From Struthio camelus (lineage: Eukaryota > Chordata > Aves > Struthioniformes > Struthionidae): a DNA stretch of 64,000 nucleotides. Location: contig NC_090968.1 in the NCBI RefSeq assembly GCF_040807025.1, positions 7,243,906-7,307,905 of the forward strand. Direction: 5' to 3'. The notes under the pieces were generated by a model that did no database searches, was not told where the DNA came from, and saw only the letters and a list, made by a program, of their open reading frames with translations. This document shows positions 38,056 to 48,293 of the stretch, piece after piece (the first letter of the stretch is position 1; each line of letters starts with the position of its first letter). Made by a program: the position numbers and the translations under genes.

Positions 38056-38328
38056 CCGCCCCGAGGCGCAGGGTGCTGCAGGGCAGTAAGTGGGTGCACC
38101 TGGGTGCCCAGCATCCCCGGCCCGACCCTCGCCCCGTGGCTGAGCCGAGCGGAGCCGGGCCGGGCCGGACCGAGCCGCCCCCCCACCGCGGAGGCGGGGA
38201 CGGGGACGGGGACGGCCGGAGACGGCGGCGGGGCCGCGCCGCCCGCCGGGGCCGGCAGAGCGCGACGGCAGCAGCCCGGCCCGGCCCGGCCCGGGTCCCA
38301 CACAGCCCCGGCCCGGCCCGGCCCGGCC
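38056..38328 (+). promoter_or_regulatory. TACC1: CpG-island promoter and 5' UTR of TACC1 exon 1a
   Basis: The block just before the 38329 ATG is extremely CpG-rich, without a TATA box. It holds a run of GGGGAC repeats near 38197-38217 and CCCGG repeats up to the start codon, which could form stable 5' UTR structure. A donor-like GCA|GTAAGT at 38085 might mark an additional upstream non-coding exon. The transcription start cannot be placed from sequence. Confidence 0.55.
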
Positions 38329-38381
38329 ATGGGGGGCGCGCAGAGCCAGAAGCCGCGGGAGCCCGGGTCCCCGGAGCGCCG
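38329..38381 (+). CDS. TACC1: TACC1 alternative first coding exon 1a (predicted N-myristoylated start)
   Basis: The ATG at 38329 has a good context (G at -3, G at +4). It encodes MGGAQSQKPREPGSPER plus two bases, then a strong donor CG|GTAAGTG at 38382. The exon ends in phase 2, exactly as exon 1b does, so splicing to 49155 gives ...SPERR-SDSEGNFETPE in frame. MGxxxS is the classic N-myristoyltransferase consensus, with glycine 2 and serine 6 present. From memory, human TACC2 has a short isoform starting MGGSQS that also joins just before an SDSE motif, which supports an ancestral alternative exon. This form would lose the first 53 residues of the long form, including the region known in human to bind LSM7 and SmG. 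It lies in a CpG-rich block. No transcript evidence is available here. Confidence 0.85.
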
Positions 38382-38408
38382 GTAAGTGCAGCCGCGGTGC
38401 AGCCGGCC

Positions 38409-38432
38409 GGGGCCGGGGCCGGGGCCGGGGCC
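38409..38432 (+). repeat. (GGGGCC)4 hexanucleotide repeat, 27 bp inside the intron after exon 1a
   Basis: Four perfect GGGGCC units follow the exon 1a donor at 38382. Four G4 tracts separated by CC can in principle fold as an intramolecular G-quadruplex in the nascent RNA. Confidence 0.9.
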
Positions 38433-41400
38433 GCTCGCAGCTCCCCCGGGCTGGTCCCGGCCCGGCCCCCGCCACGCCGCGCCGGCCCCGCGGGGCTGCA
38501 GCGCGCCCGCCCGCTCGCGGCCGCCTTGCACCGCGCCGGGCGAAAACCTCCTCGCTAGGGCTCCGGATCCTCCCTCCTAGCCCGGCTGCCGTGAGCACGG
38601 GGCCTCGCTGGGAAAAATATCAGGGCGTTAAGGTGTTAAATTGGGGGGGGGGGGTTCTCTTCGGCTAGCAATTGTTTAAACCACGTTGGGTGTTACGGTA
38701 ACTAATAAAATGAACTGTTCCTGTTTTCAGGGGATTGAATTTCTCAGGCTGCAGTTCAGATTTCGCTGCTGTTAACTGCCAGGAGGAGTCACGGTGGCTT
38801 TTCTCACCCTGTTTTATTGCATAAATCTTAGTACGATTAACAGGGGACCGGAAACATAATTCTAAATGTTGCCATCAGAAAAGGTGTAGAAATTGGAGCT
38901 AGCTGGAAGTTTTGTCCCTAGTAAAAACCAGAAGGCAGAATATGCAAAATGCTGCTTTTGACCAGCAGAGTTTAGACACTGTTAACAAAAGGAAAAGTAT
39001 GTTAGCCTTTGATTAAAAGGGAAAATGGAGACATCTTAAAATCAACCAAAGCACTTTCTGGAACAGACAAATATTTTCTTTAAATGAGCCTCTCTGCGAT
39101 GCAGAAATAGCTGTGCTTGGGGAGGTGTGCGGCTGCTTCTCTGAACAGGAACAGATCGGTTGGCACCATCCCGCGCTCCGAGAGTGCTGGCCCTGCAGTC
39201 GGTAATTGGCGCCTGGCTTATGCACTGCGAATATTCTGGAGTCTGCCAGGTTTTATAGAGCAGGTGATGCCAAAACCAGGCTGTTGCCCTTCTAAACATT
39301 TGCAAACATCGCCTGGGTTGCAAATGCTAGCTTCAGACAGAGAAAAACAGTGCATTTTCCTCTTTGTAACTGTTCGGTCCTGCCCATTAGTTCATCGCAG
39401 CTATCTGCTAAATATAAATTAGAGGTGTTCCCAAGCAGGAAAAACATACTATTATTCACTGTATGTATTGGAGCAATGTCTGAGAGGACATTAACCAGTC
39501 CTGCGTGTGAGAAAATCCCAAGAGGCAAACACACGCCAAGGAAATGGAGCGGCCGCTGCTTGCTTATGGCATTTAAGCAGATAAACAAGATGCTTAACAA
39601 AGGCATGGGTGCAATACGAGCAAACTTCACTGGGGAAGGCCTGAAACCAGCCCTGTTACAACAGAGCCCGAGAGGCCGGAGCGCGGGGAAGGGGCAGAGG
39701 CTGCGGGTGCTGGGTCCCGGGGCCGGTCCCGTCCATCGTCCATCGCTGAGTGCCCCTGCGCCCGGCGTGGGCGGCCGTGCCGCAGCCGGGGCCCGGGCTC
39801 CTTGCGATACCGACGCCGCAGCCGCTCCTGTTTGCCCGCCTCCGACTTGGCTGCTCCTAGTTCCCATGCGTCTCTCCCCTCCTTAAACAAACTTTGTTCT
39901 GTTTTGTTTTTCCCTGTACTATTCCCACAGCGCCGTTCCCTGTGACAGCTGTGTCCTCGTTCCTCATCTGTCTCCCCCACCCATGCCTGCACCCAGGTTA
40001 TGGGGCTGAAACACTGTCTGGGTTTCACAATACCACCGACTCCTGGCTGAAATCAGGGAGCCGAGGACTGACAAACACCTGATAAGAGAGCATTCCTGCC
40101 ATGTACAGCTGATTATTTTTAGCAAACAGAGCAAAGGAGTTGATGGAGGAGTAAAGAAGCAGCAGGATGAAGGAAGATGCCTGTGTTCATAAAGCTTCTC
40201 AGTGTGAAAATCAGGCTGGAACTCGCGTATCTTGAGCCTGTTTCTATAGCATTGCCTTGCACGAGCTCACATCCGCATAGTAACATCCATGAGAAGAAGC
40301 TGTGTACCTTGTTGTAAACTGCATGAACAGCAGGGGGTCCAGTGTGCTCATTTTTGCATTGGTCCTTTTCACTGCAGCCACAAATGCTTGTTTTTGCCAA
40401 TTTGATGGCATTATGGTAGGGAAAGACATCCAGAACCTGGAGGCCGGTTCATGATGTCAGGGGCTCACACGTGACGGTTACGTCCTTTACTTCTATTTTT
40501 ATACTGCTAGTCTGCTGGAATGTGTAGTGATGGGAACCGTCACATCTCTGAGCTGCAAACGGTCCTGGGGGACCTGAGCATTTCATTAGCATCATCCCGT
40601 GTTGGATATCATTCTGGGTCCCCTTGGGCGTTGCAGAGGAGCTGTAATGTTAAGTTTCCTGCTGTTTTCTGGCAAGCAGATGGGAGTGGTAGAACTTGAG
40701 ATGGGAGGAAATTGCATTTTGTCTGTCTTGAATTCCAGGGCATTTATCACTTTATTTCTGGGTCTGGTGATCTGTATTTAGACCATGGCTCTATCAAGGT
40801 CAGGAAAAACAAAAGAAACACGTGAGCTCTGCTGTAGTAGCTTTGCCCTCCCTCGGTGCTGTGTCTTCCCTTGGCAGCGAGGCAGCCGTGACGGTGGGAA
40901 AGTGCCCTAAGAGGTTGGAGCAGTTACGCGGTACCGGCCGCCAGACCTGGGCTCCGTTCCTGGCCTCGTTGGCACGTTCGTGCCCCCCTGCACCCTCTTA
41001 GCAAACCGCCGTCGAGCTCGGTGGCGGCGATGCCGGCAAGCTGCTGTGCATCCCGGCTAGCCGAGGGCTGAGGGTGCTCACGCAGAGGGCAGCTGCCTGC
41101 AAAACCGGCAGCCGCTCGGCAAGGGCAGGGAAAGCACCCGCGTGCTGGGGTGCAGCTGCCGGCGCAGCGGCGATCCCGCCGCCGCTCCCAGCACCCTCGC
41201 AGCTGCACAGCGCCGCTTTCCGCCCTGCCATTCATAGCAACTGCAAAATGTTATGTAGCTATGGTTACCGCCAAACTGCCGCCGCGGCCGGCTCGGTAAC
41301 AGGCCTGTTTGCGAGCGGCGAGCGCTCCGGCGGGACGTTTGCAGCTGCGCGGCAGGAGAGGGCAGTGCAGACCGGCTGGGCCGAGCACAGGATGCCTGCG

Positions 41401-44400
41401 GAGGGGCTGGGGTCTCCGTGGCCTCCTGGGCCTGGCGAGGCCTGAAACCCCGCGGGAAAGCCTGCCGGCCCCTTCCTAGGGAGGCGCCCGGCCCTATCAC
41501 ACGGGGGACCTCGCTCTTGCAGGCTGTCAGGCCAGCTCCCGCGTCTCCCAGCGCGAGATGCGGCAGAGGTCCCGGCTGAGGAGGTCCCTTCCGGCTCTGC
41601 GGGGCCGGGAGCGGGGCGGCGGGAGGTGTTCAGCCACCAGCAGCCCTGAGCCTGGGGAAGCAGGAAACCCTCCGCCTTTCTCCTGCCGTGCCCAGAAGGG
41701 CTCCAGGGCGGTGGCAGAGGTCTCTGTGGCGTCTGCAGATCCCATCCTGGAGTGCCCTCTAGCGAGCCTCTCTCCCCAAGGTCTCCGTCGCTTTTTCCTC
41801 CCGGCCGATGTGCTTCCCCGGGCTCCGGACCGCTGCGGGGGGTCTTCAGGTCAATACGTTTTCCTTCTAACATCTCTCTTCCTTGCCCTTTCCTAGGGCC
41901 TGATTCCCTCTCTAACTTAGGCGGGTTGTCGGGGAAAGAAAGCGTTTAAGCCTCCCGTTGGATGTTCTCTCTAGCCGGAGCAGGTGAGTTGCAGATGGGA
42001 GTTATCCGGCGTTCATCTTCCCGGCGTCACAGCAGAGGTCAGGAAGCGTGTTATGAAATCATCTCCCTGGCGTTTGCTGCACGCTCATCGCTGGAATACC
42101 TAAGTCTTTGTGTGAATAGTTTGCTCAGTTCCCAGAGCTTGCCTTTTTTCACAATGAAATGACAGAGAATAATTAATATTTTTACTGATGCAGAGACCCA
42201 TTTTAAACTGAGGAATGCATGATAAATAGAATATGGTGGCTTAACAAAGGACAGAAAGATGTTCGTGTGAGACGCCTAGCACCTTCCTTTCTGGAGGCGG
42301 CGAGATGCATAGCGCGTGGGTAAAGTGCTCGTTACGAAGGCGTGGGGTCCCCGCTAGCGAGGCTGCCTCGGCGCAGCGCCCGACGAGCGGCCGGAGGGGC
42401 CGGGCCGCGCGCCCCGCGTTGCCGGCTCGGCGGGCGCGGAGGCTGCCGTCTGCCCCGTCCGCCTCCACCTCCCCGGTTACACCGAAACACCTTGCTCGGC
42501 TTTTGGAGCTGCAGGACAGACGCCCTCCGAGGGAGCTCCTCGTCCCCGAGCGAAGGCTCCTCCAGCGTGTGCGTGGCTGGCCCAGGGCGAGGACTGCTGG
42601 CGTTTTAGGGCCGGTGAAACGCTCTTTTATGTGACTGCCTGTCTCCCGAGGAGGAGCGCTGGGCAAGCAGAGGGCCAGAGAAGCGCGCGTGCGAGCTGGC
42701 ATCCCTTGCGAAGCAGGGGCCGGACCGATGGTTGGCGCAGGGCCGGCAGGTCGCGGTAAAGCTGCCGGGTGCTGGGCACGCGCGGTGCGAAGCGGCGCCC
42801 TTGCAGGCTGAGCCGCAGGCGTTGGCTCTGCGCGGCCACCTCTGCTGCCTCTGCTGCTCCGTAACGTCTGCCGCCGGACGGTCGTGCCCAGAGCCAGGCG
42901 GGGTGTCTGCGTGTGGTTCCTGGCCGCTGGTGACATGCGTTTTCTTCACTAGAGTCTATGCAATTGCTGATCTGGCGTTAATCTCAGCTGGAGAAAATGC
43001 AGTACAGTGGACCCAAATAACCGAGCGCTGTGAAGGAGCAGAACTGCTGAAGTGGAGTCTTCCTCAGGCAGCTGGGCAGCTGAGGAAGAAAAATGAAAAC
43101 CCACAGAAGATTCATCTCTGCGCTGGAAATGAATGCGCTGCCTTGCTGTGCCTTGCCCAGAAAAGCACCGCAGCCAGAAATAGATGTTCTGCTGCCTAAT
43201 GACAGGGACGAGAACGGAAACTGCAGGTACACTCCCCCTCTAAGCCAGGGCGCTGCAGCTTGAGGCATGGCAAACGGGACCGCTGTGAGACCTGCTCCTC
43301 GGCTTGTTTCCCTCGTCCTTCCTGGGGACAGCAAGAGGAAGTCAGCAGGGTCTGTTTCTGCATCCGGGGTCAGGCAGCCGCACTGCTGCCAGCCAGACAG
43401 GAGGAAGCTCATCCTGGTGTAAGATAAGGGAAAGTCCTTCCTGGATGCAGAGCTATCATCCCTGGATGCAGTGGGCTTCCTGCAAAGATCAGCATAAGGA
43501 GTGTGAGGTTTTCCATCATTTTCCAGCCTGCGTAATGCAGAGCATCCCCGGACGGCAGACACGAAGGGGCGCACAGCCCCAGCACCCCCAGGGCTGTGGT
43601 CGCCTGGGGCCGCGGGGATGCTCCCATGTCAGGGATGACTGTCATGGGCTGGGCGCTGTCAGGCTGATTTAACTATCCAGAAGAGAGGGACGAAATGGGA
43701 AAAGGTGGCAGCTCCACTCCTACGTGCCAGTTTTACTGGTCCCCTCCCCTTACAGAGCACCAGCTATGCTGGATGATGCCAGGGCCAGGTGCTCAGCACC
43801 CTGGCGAACCTGTCCCGACACAGACCGCCAGCTTTCTCAGCTGCAGAAGTCAACAGGAAACATGCATTTTGTTTCTTTAATTATTGTTGCAGTTATTGGC
43901 GGAGGGGGGAGTGGAGTTCAAAGCACGTGCGCTGCAAAGCCAACAGGGTCCAGGCATGGCCGGTAGCTGCAGCCTCTGCCGAGGACGGTGCAGGCAGTCA
44001 CAGGCTGTTGCAGCGTCACCGTTGCTCTTGCACGGAGGGGTGGCGTGAGCTGCCTCGCGGGCCGTGTGCTGGGGCTGTCTGTAGAAGGAGCGAGCGGGAC
44101 TGGTGCTCTCGTGACGTTTGTTGACGTGAAGGGGGCTGTGAACCTGAGGCAGCCCGAGACGTGCTGGATCCTACCCCCAGAGTCTTTGCTTTTTCAGAGG
44201 AACAAAGTATAAAAACCCGAGGTACTTGTTTAAAAAGAGGCAGCTCCAGGAAGCAGAGCTATTTGTCTGCCAAACGAAGCAGGGCACCCATGACGGGTCT
44301 CCTGGGACAGGGGACACCAGGCTGCGCTCTGCCCCGGCCGAGGGCAGCCCGCAGGGGCAGCACCAGCCTCTGCTGTCCCACGAATTGGCTTCTCCAGGCT

Positions 44401-47400
44401 GCCAATGGGAGAGGTTGGGGCACCTTGGGCAGGACGGTCTAGGCTGTACGTCGGTGCGTGCCGCCGAGCCCGCTGCGCGTTGGTGCAGCGCCGAGCCCCG
44501 GCCGGGGGTGAGGGATTACGGCAGTGCGAAGGACGGCCTGTCCAGCTGCTGTGCGTGCAGGCTGCAGCTCGCCACGGGGCTTGTGCGGTGGAAACTGCTG
44601 GCAGGTCCTGTTTTGAACAGGTCAGCTTCCTCTCTGCTCTGCAGAAATGTGCCTGCTGACTATGCAAGCAGCGTTTGGCAGCCAGAGCCGCTGGCCTGGC
44701 TGACAAAGTCAGGTTATCTCCTCCGTGTTTGATCTGCTGCCGGCTGGGTTCGGAGCCAAGCTGGAAAATGCCACTCGAGGCATTTTCTTAATTGCTCGTA
44801 GGAAATGGCAAGCGGAAGCAGGCTCTGCTCTTTAACTGCTCCAATATCTTCCTGCCCCAGGGCGTGCAGGTCAGGAGCTTCGCAGCCCGTGCCCGTGCGG
44901 TGCCGTTCAGTCCTGCTGCTCCTGTCCCTGCTCCTTCCTCGTCGGTGGCAGCTGGAGGAGGGTCCTCTCTCGGCAGCGGTTTGTGCAGCCTTCACAATAG
45001 AAGGATGCCGCTAATTTCCTCTGCGGTTGGTTCATGTGTCCCGCTTCCCTCATTCAACAAGTGGGGGGTTATAAAAGTAAATATCTATATTCTTGGCTGA
45101 TGTAGACCCTTCCTCTCTGCAGCAGAGGCGAGCCGCTCAACCCAGACCAGCTGCTGCTCCTTCGCCATTCACATTTCCATTTTCCCCGTGCGGCGCCGGC
45201 AGGACTCGAGCAGCCGTGTGCTGGTTTCACATGCAGCGATGCAGATGCTGTAGCTGGGTCTTCAGGTTCATGAAATGACTGACAGAGGGAGAGGGAGGAG
45301 GAGTTCAGGTTGCAGTGTGTCGTGCTGCAAAGCAATTCATGCCACAACACATGCCTTAAAAATCTCCTTATGTAAAATTCATCTGCAGAAATCAGCCTGC
45401 GCTCTGCCACTCCGGATGGTGGGAAGCAGGAGGCTGCTCGTTTCTGCTCAAAGCAGACACAGCCAAGAGGATGCTGAGCTTCAGCCTCTTGCTTTTTGGA
45501 TAAGCTTTAATAAGGCGCTTAGTCCGCTTGTGGCTCAGTGAAGCAGGTGTGAGCTTTATCTGGCTCGGCTCTCTGCAGATCGCGGCTGGGTGTGTGGGTG
45601 CAACATCAGATCACTGCTTGGACGTGTGGCAGTATGCAAATGATAGCACCTCTGCTTTGCCTGAGCCAGAGCCAGAGGTGTTTTGGGGGAAATTTGGAGA
45701 AGTTGTATGGTGGGGGGGGTAAGAGATTTTCTTTTGACAGAGTCTTGACCATAAAAGAGTGCAGCAATGACGCATCTGTTTAATAAAGACACCAACAGAT
45801 GGAAGCTAGGCAGAAAGGTTCCCTGCAGGGAGGTTATTTGAGATGCTCCATGACGAGGAATGAGGCCCTTTGAAGTATCTGATAGAGGCTGGTTTTAGAG
45901 CGAGGTAGCCAGACCAGATGGGTGGGTCTCGGCTGATTCAGCCATGCAAAAGCATTCCTCGCGCGCAGAGCTAGCTGATGATTCACAGAAAAGCATCAAG
46001 CTGTGGTCTTGGCCTGCCACGTGAGCACTTTGTGCAGTTACTGAGGGCCAATAGCACTTCTCTGCAATGAGCTGGGCTGGGCTGTACAACCGGACAGTAG
46101 TCTTCCCTTTCCCAGAGCTTCCTCGGACCCGCCAAGGGCAGCGGGTGGGGAGCCAGCCTTGGGCGCACAGTGCAGATGCATTCACCTGGTCTGGGCAAGC
46201 CGCCGGCTCCGGGAAGCTGTGGGCACTGCGGCAGCAACTGTCCAACGCCAGTAATGCCGCTGCCTGCAATAGATCTGCTGCCGAAGCCCTTGACGCGCCT
46301 CCTGGCACTGCGGCCGCTGCAAGGCTGCTAACGTTAACACTTCTCTCTCTAGCAAGCAGGGGAGGTGACGACCTGGAGAGCGAAGCCCCCAGAAGGGGAG
46401 GATGCCCCAGGGAGGCCAGCATGCCAGTATTTAGTTCTTCAGGGACTGTTTGCTGTTATTCTTAAACAACAATAGTTTAATAAATAAATCTGCTGTCATG
46501 GAAGGATATAGCATCAGCCAGAGCTACTGAAGTCGGCATTTCCCTGGAAAATAAAGGGGCAGGTGTTTCCCGGTCTCTGCTGCCTGTTCCTTTGCTTCTC
46601 CGCATGTTGGATGCCTCAGGAGCACTCTCTGCTCCGCCTGATCTGGGCTGCCACTCTTGCACGGGAAGCAAGGCTTGCTTGTGGCCTGCTGGCCACATGG
46701 GGACCCCGTGCATGAGGACCTCGCGTGCCTGGGCCGGCCGCTGCGGTGCTGCAGCTGGGGCGCAGCGTTTGCTGGCCTACGCGGTGTGGAAGGAATCTTG
46801 CAGCTCGCCTCGTGGTGGGATATGTTACAGCACAGGTGCAACCCTGGATAAGTGTGGGATAAATCAGGGAGGGGAGATCTGGTTTCAGAGTCACCCTGCC
46901 CTGGTGCACAGGGGTTTCCTTTGGCCCAGTGTGGTGTGAGGGGCACGAAAGGGTAGTGGAGCATCCTGACGTGAGCATGTGGAGGGCGACAGTGAATTAG
47001 GCTCTGGTATCTGTCTGGGATTTAGGAGCAATGTGCATAAGCCTGGCTGTGGGTTGTCAGCCTGCATTAACCTGCCCACAGGGAGCAGTGGAGATGCCCC
47101 TCCATGTTTAGCATTTGTGCAGAAATAAGTGGTTTTGAGAGTTTTTGGGTTAGGGTCTCCGTGGTGCACAGCCTGTTTCCTAAGCTGGGCTTTGTTCCGT
47201 GCGAGGAATGCAGCGGCGGGAGCGGAAGGGGAGCCCTCCCGGCACGGCCTGCAGGTGCTCACCTGGAGAGCGCTCGGCATCTGGGGCGTTTTGCTGCTCT
47301 GGACAGCCTGACCGGGAGCAGGGGAGAGGAGGGGCAAAGCAATCAAATGTAGCACAGCGAAAGCCTGCGATTATGCACTCCCAGCCCTATCCCATCGCTG

Positions 47401-47689
47401 CGGCACGGGTGGGAGGGGAAGGGGGACGCTGCTGCGGGCTTCCCTCTTCCCTCCTCCCCGCCCGGCGCTTGCAGCTCGGCGAGCCCGCAGCCCGCCGGCG
47501 TCTCCCGGCGAGGTCCGACCGAGCCGGGCGCCGCAGGGGAAGCGCGCTGCGGGCAGCCGGGCCGGCCGCGCTCTCCCTGCCGCCAGTAGTACCGTCCGGG
47601 GGGGCCGGGGCTGCGCGGCGCCGGCTCTGGCAGCCGGCTGATCCCCGCGCCAAGGGGCTGAACGTGCCGCCGGCGGGTCCGCGCTGAGC
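38433..47689. other. TACC1: First intron of the exon 1a transcript
   Basis: Non-coding as far as can be seen. It starts with CpG-island sequence and a G12 run at 38643-38654, and continues with ordinary sequence and an AT-rich patch near 42120-42240. Acceptor-like sites at 38730 and 42950 lack a convincing donor or frame. Confidence 0.6.
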
Positions 47690-47696
47690 GCCGGGC

Positions 47697-47985
47697 GCGG
47701 CTGCAGCGGGGAGGCCGGCGCGGAGCGGCGCGGAGCGGGGCGGCTGCAGCGGGGAGGCCGGAGCGGAGCGGCGCGGAGCGGAGCGGGGCGGCTGCAGCGG
47801 GGAGGCCGGAGCGGAGCGGCGCGGAGCGGAGCGGGGCGGCTGCAGCGGGGAGGCCGGAGCGGAGCGGCGCGGAGCGGAGCGGGGCGGCTGCAGCGGGGAG
47901 GCCGGAGCGGAGCGGCGCGGAGCGGAGCGGGGCGGCTGCAGCGGGGAGGCCGGAGCGGAGCGGCGCGGCTGCAGCGGGGCGGTGC
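47697..47985. repeat. 48-bp GC-box minisatellite in the TACC1 exon 1b promoter
   Basis: CTGCAGCGGGGAGGCC occurs at 47701, 47744, 47792, 47840, 47888 and 47936, with a last partial copy at 47969. Spacings are 43, 48, 48, 48, 48 and 33. The middle copies are almost identical. Each complete unit contains GGAGCGGAGCGG and GGGGCGG. Confidence 0.95.
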
Positions 47986-48045
47986 TGCCGCCCGCCCGCC
48001 TCCGCCTCCGCCGCCGCGGGAGGAAGGCGCCGCGCGGCGCGGCCG

Positions 48046-48060
48046 ATGCTCCGCGCTTAA
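48046..48060 (+). other. Four-codon upstream ORF (MLRA stop) in the TACC1 exon 1b leader
   Basis: An ATG at 48046 with G at -3 runs four codons to TAA at 48058, 75 bp before the main start. It would be translated only if transcription begins upstream of 48046. Its role as a translational brake is inference. Confidence 0.4.
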
Positions 48061-48135
48061 CCGCCTCCGCCAGCCGGGCTCGGGGGCGTCCGGCGCCCGC
48101 CGCCTCGGGGGGGCCCCCCCGGCGGAGCCGGCCCC

Positions 48136-48293
48136 ATGGCGTTCAGCGCCTGGCAGATCCTCTCGCCGGTGCAGTGGGCCAAGTGGACGTGGTCCGCCGT
48201 GCGCGGCGGGGCCGCTGCTGGAGGTGAGGATGGTGGGGGAGAGCGAGGAGGAGAGGACGACTCGCAGGCGGAGAGCAAATCTCTGGGTTTCAG
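48136..48293 (+). CDS. TACC1: TACC1 exon 1b (long-isoform start)
   Basis: It encodes residues 1-52 plus two bases of codon 53, beginning MAFSAWQILSPVQWAKWTW, close to human TACC1. The ATG at 48136 is the one used in mammals; -3 is C and +4 is G, so the context is moderate. An acidic, glycine-rich stretch follows and then DSQAESKSLGF. The exon must end at 48293 (TTC AG) because only this gives AG+C=Ser and the conserved F-S-S-D-S-E-G junction. The donor is therefore GC rather than GT. In human TACC1 the first ~55 residues are reported to bind LSM7 and SNRPG, which suggests a role in RNA processing. Confidence 0.95.

Larger units (their letters stand above)
47690..48135 (+). promoter_or_regulatory. 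TACC1: CpG-island promoter and 5' UTR of TACC1 exon 1b
   Basis: This is GC-rich, TATA-less sequence immediately upstream of the long-isoform ATG. It includes a 48-bp tandem repeat (47697-47985) in which each copy carries a GGGGCGG GC box (Sp/KLF type). Sequence between 47986 and 48135 is the likely 5' UTR and contains a short upstream frame at 48046. The exact start site is unknown. Confidence 0.55.

Noticed and set aside
42732..43199. Protein-like frame after an acceptor-like site near 42950
   Set aside because: No matching donor, no recognisable domain, and comparable frames exist on the other strand.
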